Assembly (NCBI GenBank): GCA_040384625.1
Contig: JAZKIW010000165.1
Span: 1-26,060, forward strand
DNA: 26,060 nucleotides
Direction: 5' to 3'
Source of the DNA: CADEEN01 sp040384625
Lineage (GTDB): Bacteria; Pseudomonadota; Gammaproteobacteria; Burkholderiales; Burkholderiaceae_C
A program made the translations under genes and the position numbers. Position 1 is the first letter of the stretch. Each line of letters starts with the position of its first letter. The notes below the pieces were generated by a model. It was not told where the DNA came from. It saw nothing but the letters and a program-made list of their open reading frames with translations, and did not search any database. Positions 8,470-15,999 of the stretch are shown piece after piece.

Positions 8470-9296
8470 CCGAAGCCTGCATCATCACCGTCGCGATCAC
8501 CGGCTCTCTGCCGAAGAAGAAGGACAACCCGGCGGTGCCGATCACGCCAGCCGAGCAGATCGAATCGACCCATGCAGCCTTCGAGGCTGGCGCGACGTTG
8601 GTTCATCTGCACGTGCGCAACGACGACGGCACGCCGACTTCGTCGCCCGAACGCTTCGAGCAGGTGATGAGCGGCATCCGGCGCCACTGCCCGGGCATCA
8701 TCGTGCAGTTCTCCACCGGCGGGCGCTCGGGAGCCGGGCGCGAGCGCGGCGCGCACCTGGCACTCAAGCCCGACATGGGCTCACTGGCCACCGGCTCGGT
8801 GAACTTCCCGACCCGCGTCTACGACAACGCGCCAGACCTGGTCGAATGGCTGGCGGCCGAGATGAAGACGCACGGCATCAAACCCGAGGTCGAGGCCTTC
8901 GACCTGTCGATGATCTTCCAGGCCGCCAAGATGGAAGCCGAGGGCCAGATCGTCGCCCCGCTGCATGTGCAGTTCGTGATGGGCATCAAGAACGCGATGC
9001 CCGTCGACCGCGAGGTGCTCGAGTTCTACGTCCGCACCCTGCAACGGCTGTCGCCCAAGGCGACCTGGACCGGCGCGGGCATCGGCCGCGAGCAGATGAC
9101 CCTGGCACGCTGGTCGCTCGAACTCGGAGGCCACTGCCGCACCGGCATGGAAGACAACGTGCGCCTGGACCGCGACACGCTGGCGCCGTCGAATGCTGCC
9201 CTGGTGCAGGCCGTGGTGCGGCTGTGCGAGGAACACGACCGACCCGTGGCCACGCCAGCGCAGGCGCGGTCGCTGCTGGGTCTCCCGGCGGCCTAG
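8466..9296 (+). CDS. Beta-keto acid cleavage enzyme (BKACE, DUF849/Kce family)
   Basis: BKACE proteins cleave a beta-keto acid with acetyl-CoA, giving acetoacetate plus a new CoA ester; the founding member is 3-keto-5-aminohexanoate cleavage enzyme (Kce) of lysine fermentation. 276 residues, family size. Visible: HLHVR with His47 and His49 and GMEDN with Glu229, matching the zinc ligands of Kce (two His and a Glu near 230); also QFSTGGRSG and GSVNFP segments. The start ATG 8466 overlaps the iolB stop. The family is known for many untested substrates, so the operon suggests a keto-acid linked to inositol or sugar acids, but the actual substrate is unknown. Confidence 0.88.
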   Translation: MTEACIITVAITGSLPKKKDNPAVPITPAEQIESTHAAFEAGATLVHLHVRNDDGTPTSSPERFEQVMSGIRRHCPGIIVQFSTGGRSGAGRERGAHLALKPDMGSLATGSVNFPTRVYDNAPDLVEWLAAEMKTHGIKPEVEAFDLSMIFQAAKMEAEGQIVAPLHVQFVMGIKNAMPVDREVLEFYVRTLQRLSPKATWTGAGIGREQMTLARWSLELGGHCRTGMEDNVRLDRDTLAPSNAALVQAVVRLCEEHDRPVATPAQARSLLGLPAA

Positions 9297-9306
9297 CGCG
9301 GTGGCG

Positions 9307-11040
9307 ATGGCGCACAAGAAGGCTCCCGAGCAACTGCGCAGCGCGCGCTGGTTCGCGCCCGACGACTTCCGCTCGTTCGGCCACCGCTCGCGCGTGCTGC
9401 AGATGGGCTACGCGCACGAGGACTGGGTCGGCAAGCCGGTGATCGCCATCGTCAACACCTGGAGTGACGCCAACCAGTGCCACGCGCACTTCAAGCAGCG
9501 CGTCGACGACGTCAAGCGCGGCGTGCTGCAGGCGGGCGGATTTCCGCTCGAACTGCCGGCGATCAGCCTGTCGGAGTCGATGGTCAAGCCGACGACGATG
9601 CTCTACCGCAACTTCCTGGCGATGGAGACCGAGGAGCTGCTGCGCAGCCACCCCGTCGACGGCGCGGTGCTGATGGGCGGCTGCGACAAGACCACGCCGG
9701 GCCTGACGATGGGGGCGCTGTCGATGGGCATGCCCTTCATCTACCTGCCGGCCGGGCCCATGCTGCGCGGCAACTGGAAGGGCAAGGTCCTGGGCTCGGG
9801 TTCGGACGCCTTCAAGTACTGGGACGAACGTCGTGCCGGCCGTTTGAGCGACCAGGCCTGGCTCGAGATGGAAGCCGGCATCGCGCGCAGCCACGGCACC
9901 TGCATGACGATGGGCACCGCGGCGACGATGATGGGCATTGCCGAAGCGGTCGGCCTCGCGTTGCCCGGCGCGTCGTCGATCCCGGCGGCCGACGCCAACC
10001 ACATCCGCATGAGCGCCGAGTGCGGCCGGCGCATCGTGCAGATGGTTTGGGACGACCTGACGCCGGCGCGCATGCTGACGCGCGCGAACTTCGACAACGG
10101 CATCGCCTGCGCGATGGCGATGGGCTGTTCGACGAACGCGATCATCCACCTGATCGCGATGTCTCGCCGCGCAGGGCATCCGGTGACGCTCGACGACTTC
10201 GACGCCGCCAGCCGCACGGTGCCGGTGATCGCCAACATCCGACCCAGCGGCGACACCTACCTGATGGAGGACTTCTTCTACGCTGGCGGGCTGCCGGCGC
10301 TGTTGAAGCGCATCGAGGGGCACCTCAAGACCGATGCGCTGACCGTCAACGGCCGCACGATCGGCGAGAACATCGCCGGCGCCGAGGTCTACAACGACGA
10401 CGTGATCCGGCCGCTCGGCAACCCGATCTATGCCGAGGGGGCGCTGGCGGTGCTGCGCGGCAACATCGCACCCGACGGCGTGATCCTCAAGCCCAGCGCC
10501 TGTGCGCCGCACCTGTTGCGCCACAGCGGGCCAGCGCTGGTCTTCGACGACTACGCAGCGCTGAAGAAGGCGATCGACGACCCCGACCTTGCGGTCACGG
10601 GCGATCACATCCTGGTGCTGCGCAATGCCGGGCCGAAGGGCGCCGGTATGCCGGAGTGGGGGATGTTGCCGATCCCGACCAAGCTGCTGAAGGCCGGCGT
10701 CAAGGACATGCTGCGCCTCTCGGACGCGCGCATGAGCGGCACCAGTTACGGCGGCTGCCTGCTGCACTGTTCGCCCGAAGCCTTCGTTGGCGGCCCGCTG
10801 GCCCTGGTGCAGACAGATGACACCATCACGGTCGATGTGTCGGCGCGGCGCATCCACCTCGAAGTCAGCGACGCGGAGCTGGCCCGCCGCAAGGCCGCAT
10901 GGACCGCGCCACCGCCGCGCTATGCGCGCGGTTACGGCTGGATGTTCGGCAGGCATATCCTGCAGGCCAACGAAGGCTGCGATTTCGATTTTCTCGAAAC
11001 CAGTTTCGGCGCTCCGGTGCCCGAGCCGGTGATCAACTGA
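9307..11040 (+). CDS. IlvD/Edd family dehydratase, sugar-acid (L-arabinonate dehydratase-like) type
   Basis: Iron-sulfur dehydratase that removes water from an aldonic or 2,3-dihydroxy acid to give a 2-keto-3-deoxy acid. 577 residues. Three Cys expected to hold a [2Fe-2S] cluster are visible: Cys58 (NTWSDANQC), Cys126 (GGCDKTTPG) and Cys199 (HGTCMTMGTA). A serine and threonine in ARMSGTSYGG (477, 479) match the proposed catalytic Ser/Thr region. The sequence style (FFYAGGLPALLKR, GPKGAGMPEWG) resembles pentonate dehydratases more than branched-chain IlvD. ATG 9307 is used; GTG 9301 in the same frame is an alternative and neither has a clear ribosome site. It follows the BKACE gene by 10 bases. 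Confidence 0.88.
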   Translation: MAHKKAPEQLRSARWFAPDDFRSFGHRSRVLQMGYAHEDWVGKPVIAIVNTWSDANQCHAHFKQRVDDVKRGVLQAGGFPLELPAISLSESMVKPTTMLYRNFLAMETEELLRSHPVDGAVLMGGCDKTTPGLTMGALSMGMPFIYLPAGPMLRGNWKGKVLGSGSDAFKYWDERRAGRLSDQAWLEMEAGIARSHGTCMTMGTAATMMGIAEAVGLALPGASSIPAADANHIRMSAECGRRIVQMVWDDLTPARMLTRANFDNGIACAMAMGCSTNAIIHLIAMSRRAGHPVTLDDFDAASRTVPVIANIRPSGDTYLMEDFFYAGGLPALLKRIEGHLKTDALTVNGRTIGENIAGAEVYNDDVIRPLGNPIYAEGALAVLRGNIAPDGVILKPSACAPHLLRHSGPALVFDDYAALKKAIDDPDLAVTGDHILVLRNAGPKGAGMPEWGMLPIPTKLLKAGVKDMLRLSDARMSGTSYGGCLLHCSPEAFVGGPLALVQTDDTITVDVSARRIHLEVSDAELARRKAAWTAPPPRYARGYGWMFGRHILQANEGCDFDFLETSFGAPVPEPVIN

Positions 11041-11064
11041 ACGACGACCCACGAAAGACCGACC

Positions 11065-12036
11065 ATGACCCAACGCCGCCATTTCCTCCAATCCGGTGCC
11101 GCCATCGCCGCGGCCAGCCTGGGCCTGCCGGCCTGGGCGGCGTGGCCCGACCAGCCGCTGAAGATCATCGTGCCGTTCCCGCCGGGCGGCACCTCGGACG
11201 TGATCGCGCGCTTGATCAGCAAGCCCCTGGGCGATCTGCTCAGCGCCAACGTGATCGTCGAGAACAAGACCGGTGCCAACGGCGCCATCGGCGCCGCAGC
11301 CGTGGCCACGGCGACCGACAACCACAGCATGCTGCTGTCGGACATGAGCTCGCTGGCGATCAACGCGGTGATGGACAAGGCGCTGCCCTACAAGCCCGAG
11401 CAGTTGCGCGGCGCGACGATGCTGGCCTATTCGCCGCACATCCTCGCTGCCACGCCCAGCCTGCCCTTCAACACCGTGGCGGAGCTGGTGGCCTATTCGA
11501 AGTCCAAGCCGATCAATGCCGCATCCTCAGGCATCGGCTCCGCGAATCACCTGGGCATCGTCGAGATCGCGCTGGCCACCGGCATGAAATGGACGCACGT
11601 GCCCTTCCGCGGCGGCGCGCAGTCGATCGCCGACGTGGCCGCCGGCAACACCCAGATCGTGCTCAACGGCATGCTGGCCACCCTGCCGCTGGTGCAGGGC
11701 GGGCGCCTGAAGCTGATCGGCATTTCCAAGCGCACGCGCATGGCTCTCTTGTCCACCGCGCCGACCATCGCCGAGCAGGGCGTGAAGGACTTCGAATCCG
11801 GCACCTACCAGGGCATCGCGATCCCAGCCACGATGCCCAAGGCGATGGCCGAGAGGCTCGCAACGGCGCTGATCCAGGTCATCCGCACCCCGGATATCCG
11901 CGCCAAGCTGGCCGCGGCCGGCGCCGAGGTGATGACCTCGTCGCCCCAGGAAACCACCGAGTTCCTGGTGAAGGAGGGCAAGCGCTGGGCCGACGTGATC
12001 AAGCGCGCTGGCAACCAACTCGAAGGAAACGCCTGA
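11065..12036 (+). CDS. Bug/TctC-family periplasmic binding protein, possible Tat export
   Basis: Extracytoplasmic solute receptor of the tripartite tricarboxylate transporter (TTT) class, typically binding carboxylates. 323 residues. The N-terminus QRRHFLQSGAAIAAASLG has a twin-arginine followed by a hydrophobic stretch and a likely cleavage after AWA, so Tat export is possible. Visible Bug motifs: VPFPPGGTSDVIAR, ENKTGANGAIGA, ASSGIGSANHLG and PFRGGAQSIADV. It follows the dehydratase by 24 bases and precedes an Ldh2 gene by 4, so it belongs to the operon. No TctA or TctB genes are nearby; its membrane partner must be elsewhere, or it may serve a sensing role. The ligand is unknown; a sugar acid fits the context. 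Confidence 0.88.
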   Translation: MTQRRHFLQSGAAIAAASLGLPAWAAWPDQPLKIIVPFPPGGTSDVIARLISKPLGDLLSANVIVENKTGANGAIGAAAVATATDNHSMLLSDMSSLAINAVMDKALPYKPEQLRGATMLAYSPHILAATPSLPFNTVAELVAYSKSKPINAASSGIGSANHLGIVEIALATGMKWTHVPFRGGAQSIADVAAGNTQIVLNGMLATLPLVQGGRLKLIGISKRTRMALLSTAPTIAEQGVKDFESGTYQGIAIPATMPKAMAERLATALIQVIRTPDIRAKLAAAGAEVMTSSPQETTEFLVKEGKRWADVIKRAGNQLEGNA

Positions 12037-12040
12037 GCCC

Positions 12041-13087
12041 ATGCGCTACGCCATCGAGGCGCTCGAACGCTTCGCGCGCGAACTGTATGGCGCCGTCGGC
12101 ATGGATGCGGACAAGGCCGCCACGGTCGCGCGACTTCAGGTGCTCACAGACGCGATGGGGCGTCGCACGCACGGCCTGGCGATGGCGCCGCTGTACCTGG
12201 CCGACATCCGCAAGGGCGGCCTGCGTGTCAGCGGCAGTCCGACGATCGTCAGCGACAACGGCGTCAGCGCGGTGTGGGATGGCGACTACCTGCCGGGGCT
12301 GTGGCTGGTGAATGAAGCGATCGAGACCCTGATCCCGCGCGCCGAGAAGGGTGGCATCGCGGCGATCGCGATCCGCAAGAGCCACCACATCGGCTGTCTC
12401 GCCGCACTGGCCAAGCAAGCGGCCGACCGCGGCTTTGTCGCCTTGATCGCCAACAGTGACCCGGCCGGTCAGCGCGTCGCACCTTACGGCGGCACCGAGG
12501 CCCTCTTCACGCCCGACCCCTTCGCGGTCGGCTACCCCGGTGCCGGGCATCCGGTGCTGGTCGACATCTGCGCCTCGATCACCACGACCTCGATGACTCG
12601 TCAGAAGCACGCGGCCGGCGAACACTTCGAGCACCCCTGGCTGCTCGATGCCGAGGGCCGGCCGACGCGCGACCCGGCCGTGCTCGAACACAGCACACCG
12701 CGCGGTTCGCTGCAATTGATCGGCGGCAGCGAGTACGGCCACAAGGGCTTCGGCCTGGCGCTGATGATCGAAGCGCTGTCGCAGGGCCTGTCGGGCCATG
12801 GCCGCAAGGACGCGCCCAAGCGCTGGGGCGGCAACACCTTCGTCCAGGTCATCGACCCGAAACTGTTCGCCGGCGCCGACGCCTTTGCCGAGCAGATGGA
12901 TCACTTCTCCGAGCGCTGCCGCAGCAACCGCCCGATCGATGCGGCGCGTCCAGTGCGCGTGCCGGGTGACCAGGCGGCGCGCAGCATCGCTCAAGCCGAA
13001 CGAGACGGCGTCGGCTATGACGCGGCGACCTGGCAAGCGCTCGAAACCTGGGCTCGCGACCTGAAGGTCGCATTGCCCGTGCATTGA
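12041..13087 (+). CDS. Ldh2/YbiC-family malate/L-lactate-type dehydrogenase
   Basis: NAD(P)-dependent 2-hydroxy acid dehydrogenase/2-keto acid reductase. The family includes malate, sulfolactate and ureidoglycolate dehydrogenases and a piperideine-carboxylate reductase, so the exact substrate is open. 348 residues. Visible: RRTHGLAMAPLYL near 46, the His pair in KSHHIGCLAAL (His115/116) expected at the active site, and the GSEYGHKGFGLALMIEAL cofactor-region motif. It starts 4 bases after the Bug gene and is followed after 17 bases by an RraA-like gene. In the operon it could oxidise a hydroxy acid made or imported by its neighbours (inference). Confidence 0.86.
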   Translation: MRYAIEALERFARELYGAVGMDADKAATVARLQVLTDAMGRRTHGLAMAPLYLADIRKGGLRVSGSPTIVSDNGVSAVWDGDYLPGLWLVNEAIETLIPRAEKGGIAAIAIRKSHHIGCLAALAKQAADRGFVALIANSDPAGQRVAPYGGTEALFTPDPFAVGYPGAGHPVLVDICASITTTSMTRQKHAAGEHFEHPWLLDAEGRPTRDPAVLEHSTPRGSLQLIGGSEYGHKGFGLALMIEALSQGLSGHGRKDAPKRWGGNTFVQVIDPKLFAGADAFAEQMDHFSERCRSNRPIDAARPVRVPGDQAARSIAQAERDGVGYDAATWQALETWARDLKVALPVH

Positions 13088-13104
13088 CCCCGGAGGACTC
13101 GACC

Positions 13105-13815
13105 ATGAAAGCCGATACCCGACAGAAGCTGATGGGCGTGAGCACGGCCACCCTGTGCACGGCCCTCTTCAAGCGCGGCCTGTCGCACCAGTTCATCCAG
13201 GACGTGCGGCCGATCAACCCGAACCTGCCCAACATGGTCGGCGAGGCCTACACGCTACGCTACATGCCCGCGCGCGAAGACCTGAACACGATCGACGTGT
13301 TCAAGAACCGAGAGCACCCGCAGAGGAAGGCGGTCGAGGAATGCCCGCCCGGCGCGGTCTTGGTGATCGACAGCCGCAAGGACGCGCGCGCCGCGTCGGC
13401 GGGCGGGATCCTGGTGTCGCGCCTGATGAAGCGCGGTGTGGCCGGCATCGTCAGCGACGGCGGCTTTCGCGACAGCCCCGACATGGCCAAGATGCCCTTC
13501 CCGGTCTATCACCAGCGGCCCGCCGCGCCGACCAACCTGACGGTCCACCAGGCCATCGACATCAACGTGCCAATTGGCTGCGGGGATGCGCCGGTGTTTC
13601 CCGGCGACGTGGTCGTCGGCGATGGCGAGGGCGTGGTCGTGATCCCGGCGCACCTGGCCGACGAGGTCGCGGCCGAAGCCTTCGAGATGACGGTCTTCGA
13701 GGACTTCGTCCAGGCCAAGGTGATGGAAGGGCGCTCGATCCTCGGCCTCTACCCGCCGACCGACGAGCAGAGCCGGATCGACTTCGCGGCCTGGCGTCAG
13801 GCCCAGGGTCGGTAG
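13105..13815 (+). CDS. RraA-family protein (HMG-type aldolase/oxaloacetate decarboxylase-like)
   Basis: Members of this class II aldolase family either retro-aldol cleave 4-hydroxy-2-oxo acids to give pyruvate or decarboxylate oxaloacetate; true RraA instead inhibits RNase E. 236 residues. Visible: D-G-G-F-R-D (Asp118 to Asp123), holding the Arg and Asp used for substrate and metal in the catalytic members, and GDVVVGDGEGVVVIPAHLAD near the C-terminus. This catalytic pair and the operon favour an enzyme over an RNase inhibitor. Start ATG 13105 is chosen because GGAGGA lies 7 bases upstream; the upstream TTG at 13084 has no such site. Confidence 0.85.
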   Translation: MKADTRQKLMGVSTATLCTALFKRGLSHQFIQDVRPINPNLPNMVGEAYTLRYMPAREDLNTIDVFKNREHPQRKAVEECPPGAVLVIDSRKDARAASAGGILVSRLMKRGVAGIVSDGGFRDSPDMAKMPFPVYHQRPAAPTNLTVHQAIDINVPIGCGDAPVFPGDVVVGDGEGVVVIPAHLADEVAAEAFEMTVFEDFVQAKVMEGRSILGLYPPTDEQSRIDFAAWRQAQGR

Positions 13816-13990
13816 TCGGCGCGCTCACCGCGTCGGCTCGGGAAGGCGCGATAGCGTATTGCGCCCGCACGCATTGCGCGTGCGCCAGGTGGGCGCGCGC
13901 GCGGGCGGCACCTACTGGCCAACCCGATGGCGCAACGTGCTGCCTGACGCCATCATCCGATCACTTGGTTTCTTTCCTGGAGGCTTCCGC
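13816..13990. other. 175-base gap with a GC-rich stem-loop
   Basis: Between the RraA-like gene and the next Bug gene. It holds a perfect 7-base inverted repeat, CGCACGC/GCGTGCG, at 13866-13884 around 5 bases, next to a run of alternating GC. There is no T-run after it, so it is not a clear intrinsic terminator; it may be an mRNA hairpin. The ribosome site GGAGG for the next gene is at about 13978-13982. No coding sequence is evident. Confidence 0.4.
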
Positions 13991-14938
13991 ATGACGCGCA
14001 CCCTGATCGCCGCCCTGACCCTGGTGGCCGCTGCGGCGCAGGCCCAGACTTGCCCCGACAAGAACTTGATGTACTGGCAGCCGTTCCCACCGGGCGGTGA
14101 ATCCGACATCTCGGCACGCCACCAGCAGGTGGTGCTGAAGAAGAAGTGCCCGACCATCGACACCGTGGTGCAGTACAAAGCCGGCGGCGGCGGCGCCGTG
14201 CTTTGGAGTTCGGCCAACACCTTGCCGGCCGACGGCGTGAACATCTACGGCATCAACCTGCCGCACGTGGTGCTGCAGCCGCTCGAAGGCCAGGTGCAGT
14301 ACAAGACCGATGACCTGACCCCGGTCTACTGGTACCACTACACCCCGGATGCGCTGGTGGTGCCCGACGCCAGCCCGCTGAAGAGCTTCGCCGACTTCCT
14401 CAAGGCCGCGCAGGCCACGCCCGACAAGTTCAACCTCGGCGGCTCAGCCCTCAACTCGGCCAACCACGCGGCCCACGAACGCATGAACACGGCGTTCAAG
14501 ATCAAGACCACCTACGTGCCGTACAAGGGGACGGGCGACTTGGCCAATGCCGTGCTCGGCGCGCAGATCGATGGCGCGATGACCTACACCGCCTTCGCGG
14601 TCAACAACAAGGGTCGCGTGCGCGCGCTGGCGGTGGCCATGAACCAGCGCCATCCCCTGCTCCCCGACGTGCCGACCTTCAAGGAGCTCGGTGTCGACTG
14701 GGTCGACGGCGCCTACCGCGGTATCGCGGTGCCGAAGACGACCTCGCCCGAGGCGAAGAAGCGCTTGTCGGATCTGTTCGCAGCTTTGAACGCGGATCCG
14801 GAGATGAAGGAGCTGGCCTTCAAGAGCGGTTTCGAGCTGGTCAACGTCGGCATCGACGGCATGGATGCCTTCATGAAGGAGCGCATCTCGGTCTATCGCG
14901 AGGTCGGCCGGAAGATGGGCATTGGCCCCAAGCAGTGA
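13991..14938 (+). CDS. Bug/TctC-family periplasmic binding protein, divergent
   Basis: Solute receptor of the TTT class. 315 residues with a Sec-type signal, MTRTLIAALTLVAAAAQAQ, cut near AQA. Visible: QPFPPGGESDISARHQ (Bug motif), GGSALNSANHAA, VPYKGTGDLANAVLG and a typical late GIAVPKTTSPEAKK. Two Cys in the first third of the mature protein (TCPDK and KKKCPTID) could form a periplasmic disulfide. It is less like the other three Bug proteins. GGAGG precedes the ATG. Transcribed in the direction of the iol operon but behind a 175-base gap, so it may have its own promoter. Its stop abuts the stop of the convergent Bug gene. The ligand is unknown. Confidence 0.85.
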   Translation: MTRTLIAALTLVAAAAQAQTCPDKNLMYWQPFPPGGESDISARHQQVVLKKKCPTIDTVVQYKAGGGGAVLWSSANTLPADGVNIYGINLPHVVLQPLEGQVQYKTDDLTPVYWYHYTPDALVVPDASPLKSFADFLKAAQATPDKFNLGGSALNSANHAAHERMNTAFKIKTTYVPYKGTGDLANAVLGAQIDGAMTYTAFAVNNKGRVRALAVAMNQRHPLLPDVPTFKELGVDWVDGAYRGIAVPKTTSPEAKKRLSDLFAALNADPEMKELAFKSGFELVNVGIDGMDAFMKERISVYREVGRKMGIGPKQ

Positions 14939-15919
14939 TCAGTTCGCTGTCGCTCCGCTGTCCTTCACCACCTTGCCCAGGCGCGGCACGTCGGCCTTGA
15001 TCAGCGCGGTCAGTTCGGCCGGCGGCATGCCCGAGATGTCCAGGCCGAGCTCGGTGAGGCGCTTGGCCACGTCGGGCATCTTGAGGATCTTGGCGATCTC
15101 GGTGTAGAGCCGGTCGATGATCGGCTTGGGTGTGCCCGCGGGCGCGAACACCGCCTGCCACGAGCTCAATTCGTAGCCCGCCAGGCCCGACTCGACCATC
15201 GTCGGCACCTCGGGTGCCACGCCCGAGCGCTGCGTCGTCGTCACCGCCAGCGCGCGCAGCTTGCCGGCCTTGATGTGCTGGATGACCGTGGTGATGTTGT
15301 CGACCGCCACCGGCAGCGTGCCACCGAGCAATTCAGGAATCATCGGCCCGCTGCCGCGGTAGGGGATGTGGGCCATCTGCACACCGGCCAGAGTCTTGAA
15401 CATCTCGCCCGAGATGTGCTGCGACGTCCCGACGCCAGCCGAGCCGAAGGAGTACTTGTTCGGGTTGGCCTTCAACAGTGCGATGAACTCGCGCACGTTG
15501 TTCGCCGGCACGCTCGGGTGGACCACCAGCACGTTGGGCAGGGTCACGTACATCGTGATCGGTTCGAAGCTGGTCACCGGGTCATAGCTCAGCTTCTCGT
15601 ACAGCGAGGCGTTGATCGCATGCGAGCTGATCGTGCCGCCACCGATGGTGTAGCCGTCGGGTGCGGCGCGCGCCAGTTCGGCCGCACCGGCCGATCCGCC
15701 CTGGCCGGCCTTGTTGTCGACGACGATGGTCTGGCCGAGTGCGATCGTGAGCTTCTCGCCGACCACGCGGGCCAGGATGTCCGTGGTGCCACCGGCGGCG
15801 AAAGGCACGATGTAGCGGATCGGCCTGTTCGGCCACGGCGCCGTCTGCGCCCGTGCGGCAGGCACGGCGGCCGCCGTCAGGGCCAGAGCCTTGATCAGGG
15901 TGCGTCGTTGGATCGTCAT
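14939..15919 (-). CDS. Bug/TctC-family periplasmic binding protein, possible Tat export
   Basis: Solute receptor of the TTT class, 326 residues. The N-terminus QRRTLIKALALTAAAVPAA has a twin-arginine and hydrophobic core with cleavage likely after ARA, so Tat export is possible. Visible Bug motifs: VPFAAGGTTDILAR, VDNKAGQGGSAGA, GSAGVGTSQHISG, IPYRGSGPMIPELLGG and APAGTPKPIIDRLY. GGAG lies about 10 bases before the ATG on the minus strand. Divergent from an Ldh2-type gene with 80 bases between, a pairing that suggests a shared substrate (inference). The stop codon (TCA on the plus strand, 14939-14941) directly touches that of the convergent Bug gene. No TctAB genes are nearby. Confidence 0.9.
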   Translation of the reverse strand: MTIQRRTLIKALALTAAAVPAARAQTAPWPNRPIRYIVPFAAGGTTDILARVVGEKLTIALGQTIVVDNKAGQGGSAGAAELARAAPDGYTIGGGTISSHAINASLYEKLSYDPVTSFEPITMYVTLPNVLVVHPSVPANNVREFIALLKANPNKYSFGSAGVGTSQHISGEMFKTLAGVQMAHIPYRGSGPMIPELLGGTLPVAVDNITTVIQHIKAGKLRALAVTTTQRSGVAPEVPTMVESGLAGYELSSWQAVFAPAGTPKPIIDRLYTEIAKILKMPDVAKRLTELGLDISGMPPAELTALIKADVPRLGKVVKDSGATAN

Positions 15920-15999
15920 TTGCTGCGCTCCACGGCAACCGCGCCGCAGCTTCAGTCTAGGATTGATACCCCTGCCTCTACAGCCCCGGAAAGACCCGC
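15920..15999. promoter_or_regulatory. Divergent promoter region between a Bug gene and an Ldh2 gene
   Basis: 80 bases serve both directions. TAGGAT at 15958-15963 is a possible plus-strand -10, and AGTCTA at 15954-15959 reads TAGACT on the minus strand, so the two boxes would overlap. The GGAAAG ribosome site of the plus gene is near 15988-15993. These are weak by-eye matches. Confidence 0.3.

Noticed and set aside
8986..11439. An 817-codon minus-strand open frame opposite the BKACE and dehydratase genes
   Set aside because: Low-complexity Arg/His/Ala composition and no motif; the opposite strand encodes well-recognised enzymes.
13105..13815. Naming the RraA-family gene as the RNase E inhibitor rraA
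   Set aside because: It keeps the catalytic-type Arg and Asp and lies in a catabolic operon, so an aldolase or decarboxylase is more likely.
13866..13884. Stem-loop as an intrinsic terminator of the iol operon
   Set aside because: The 7-base stem is perfect, but no T-run follows, so termination here cannot be claimed.
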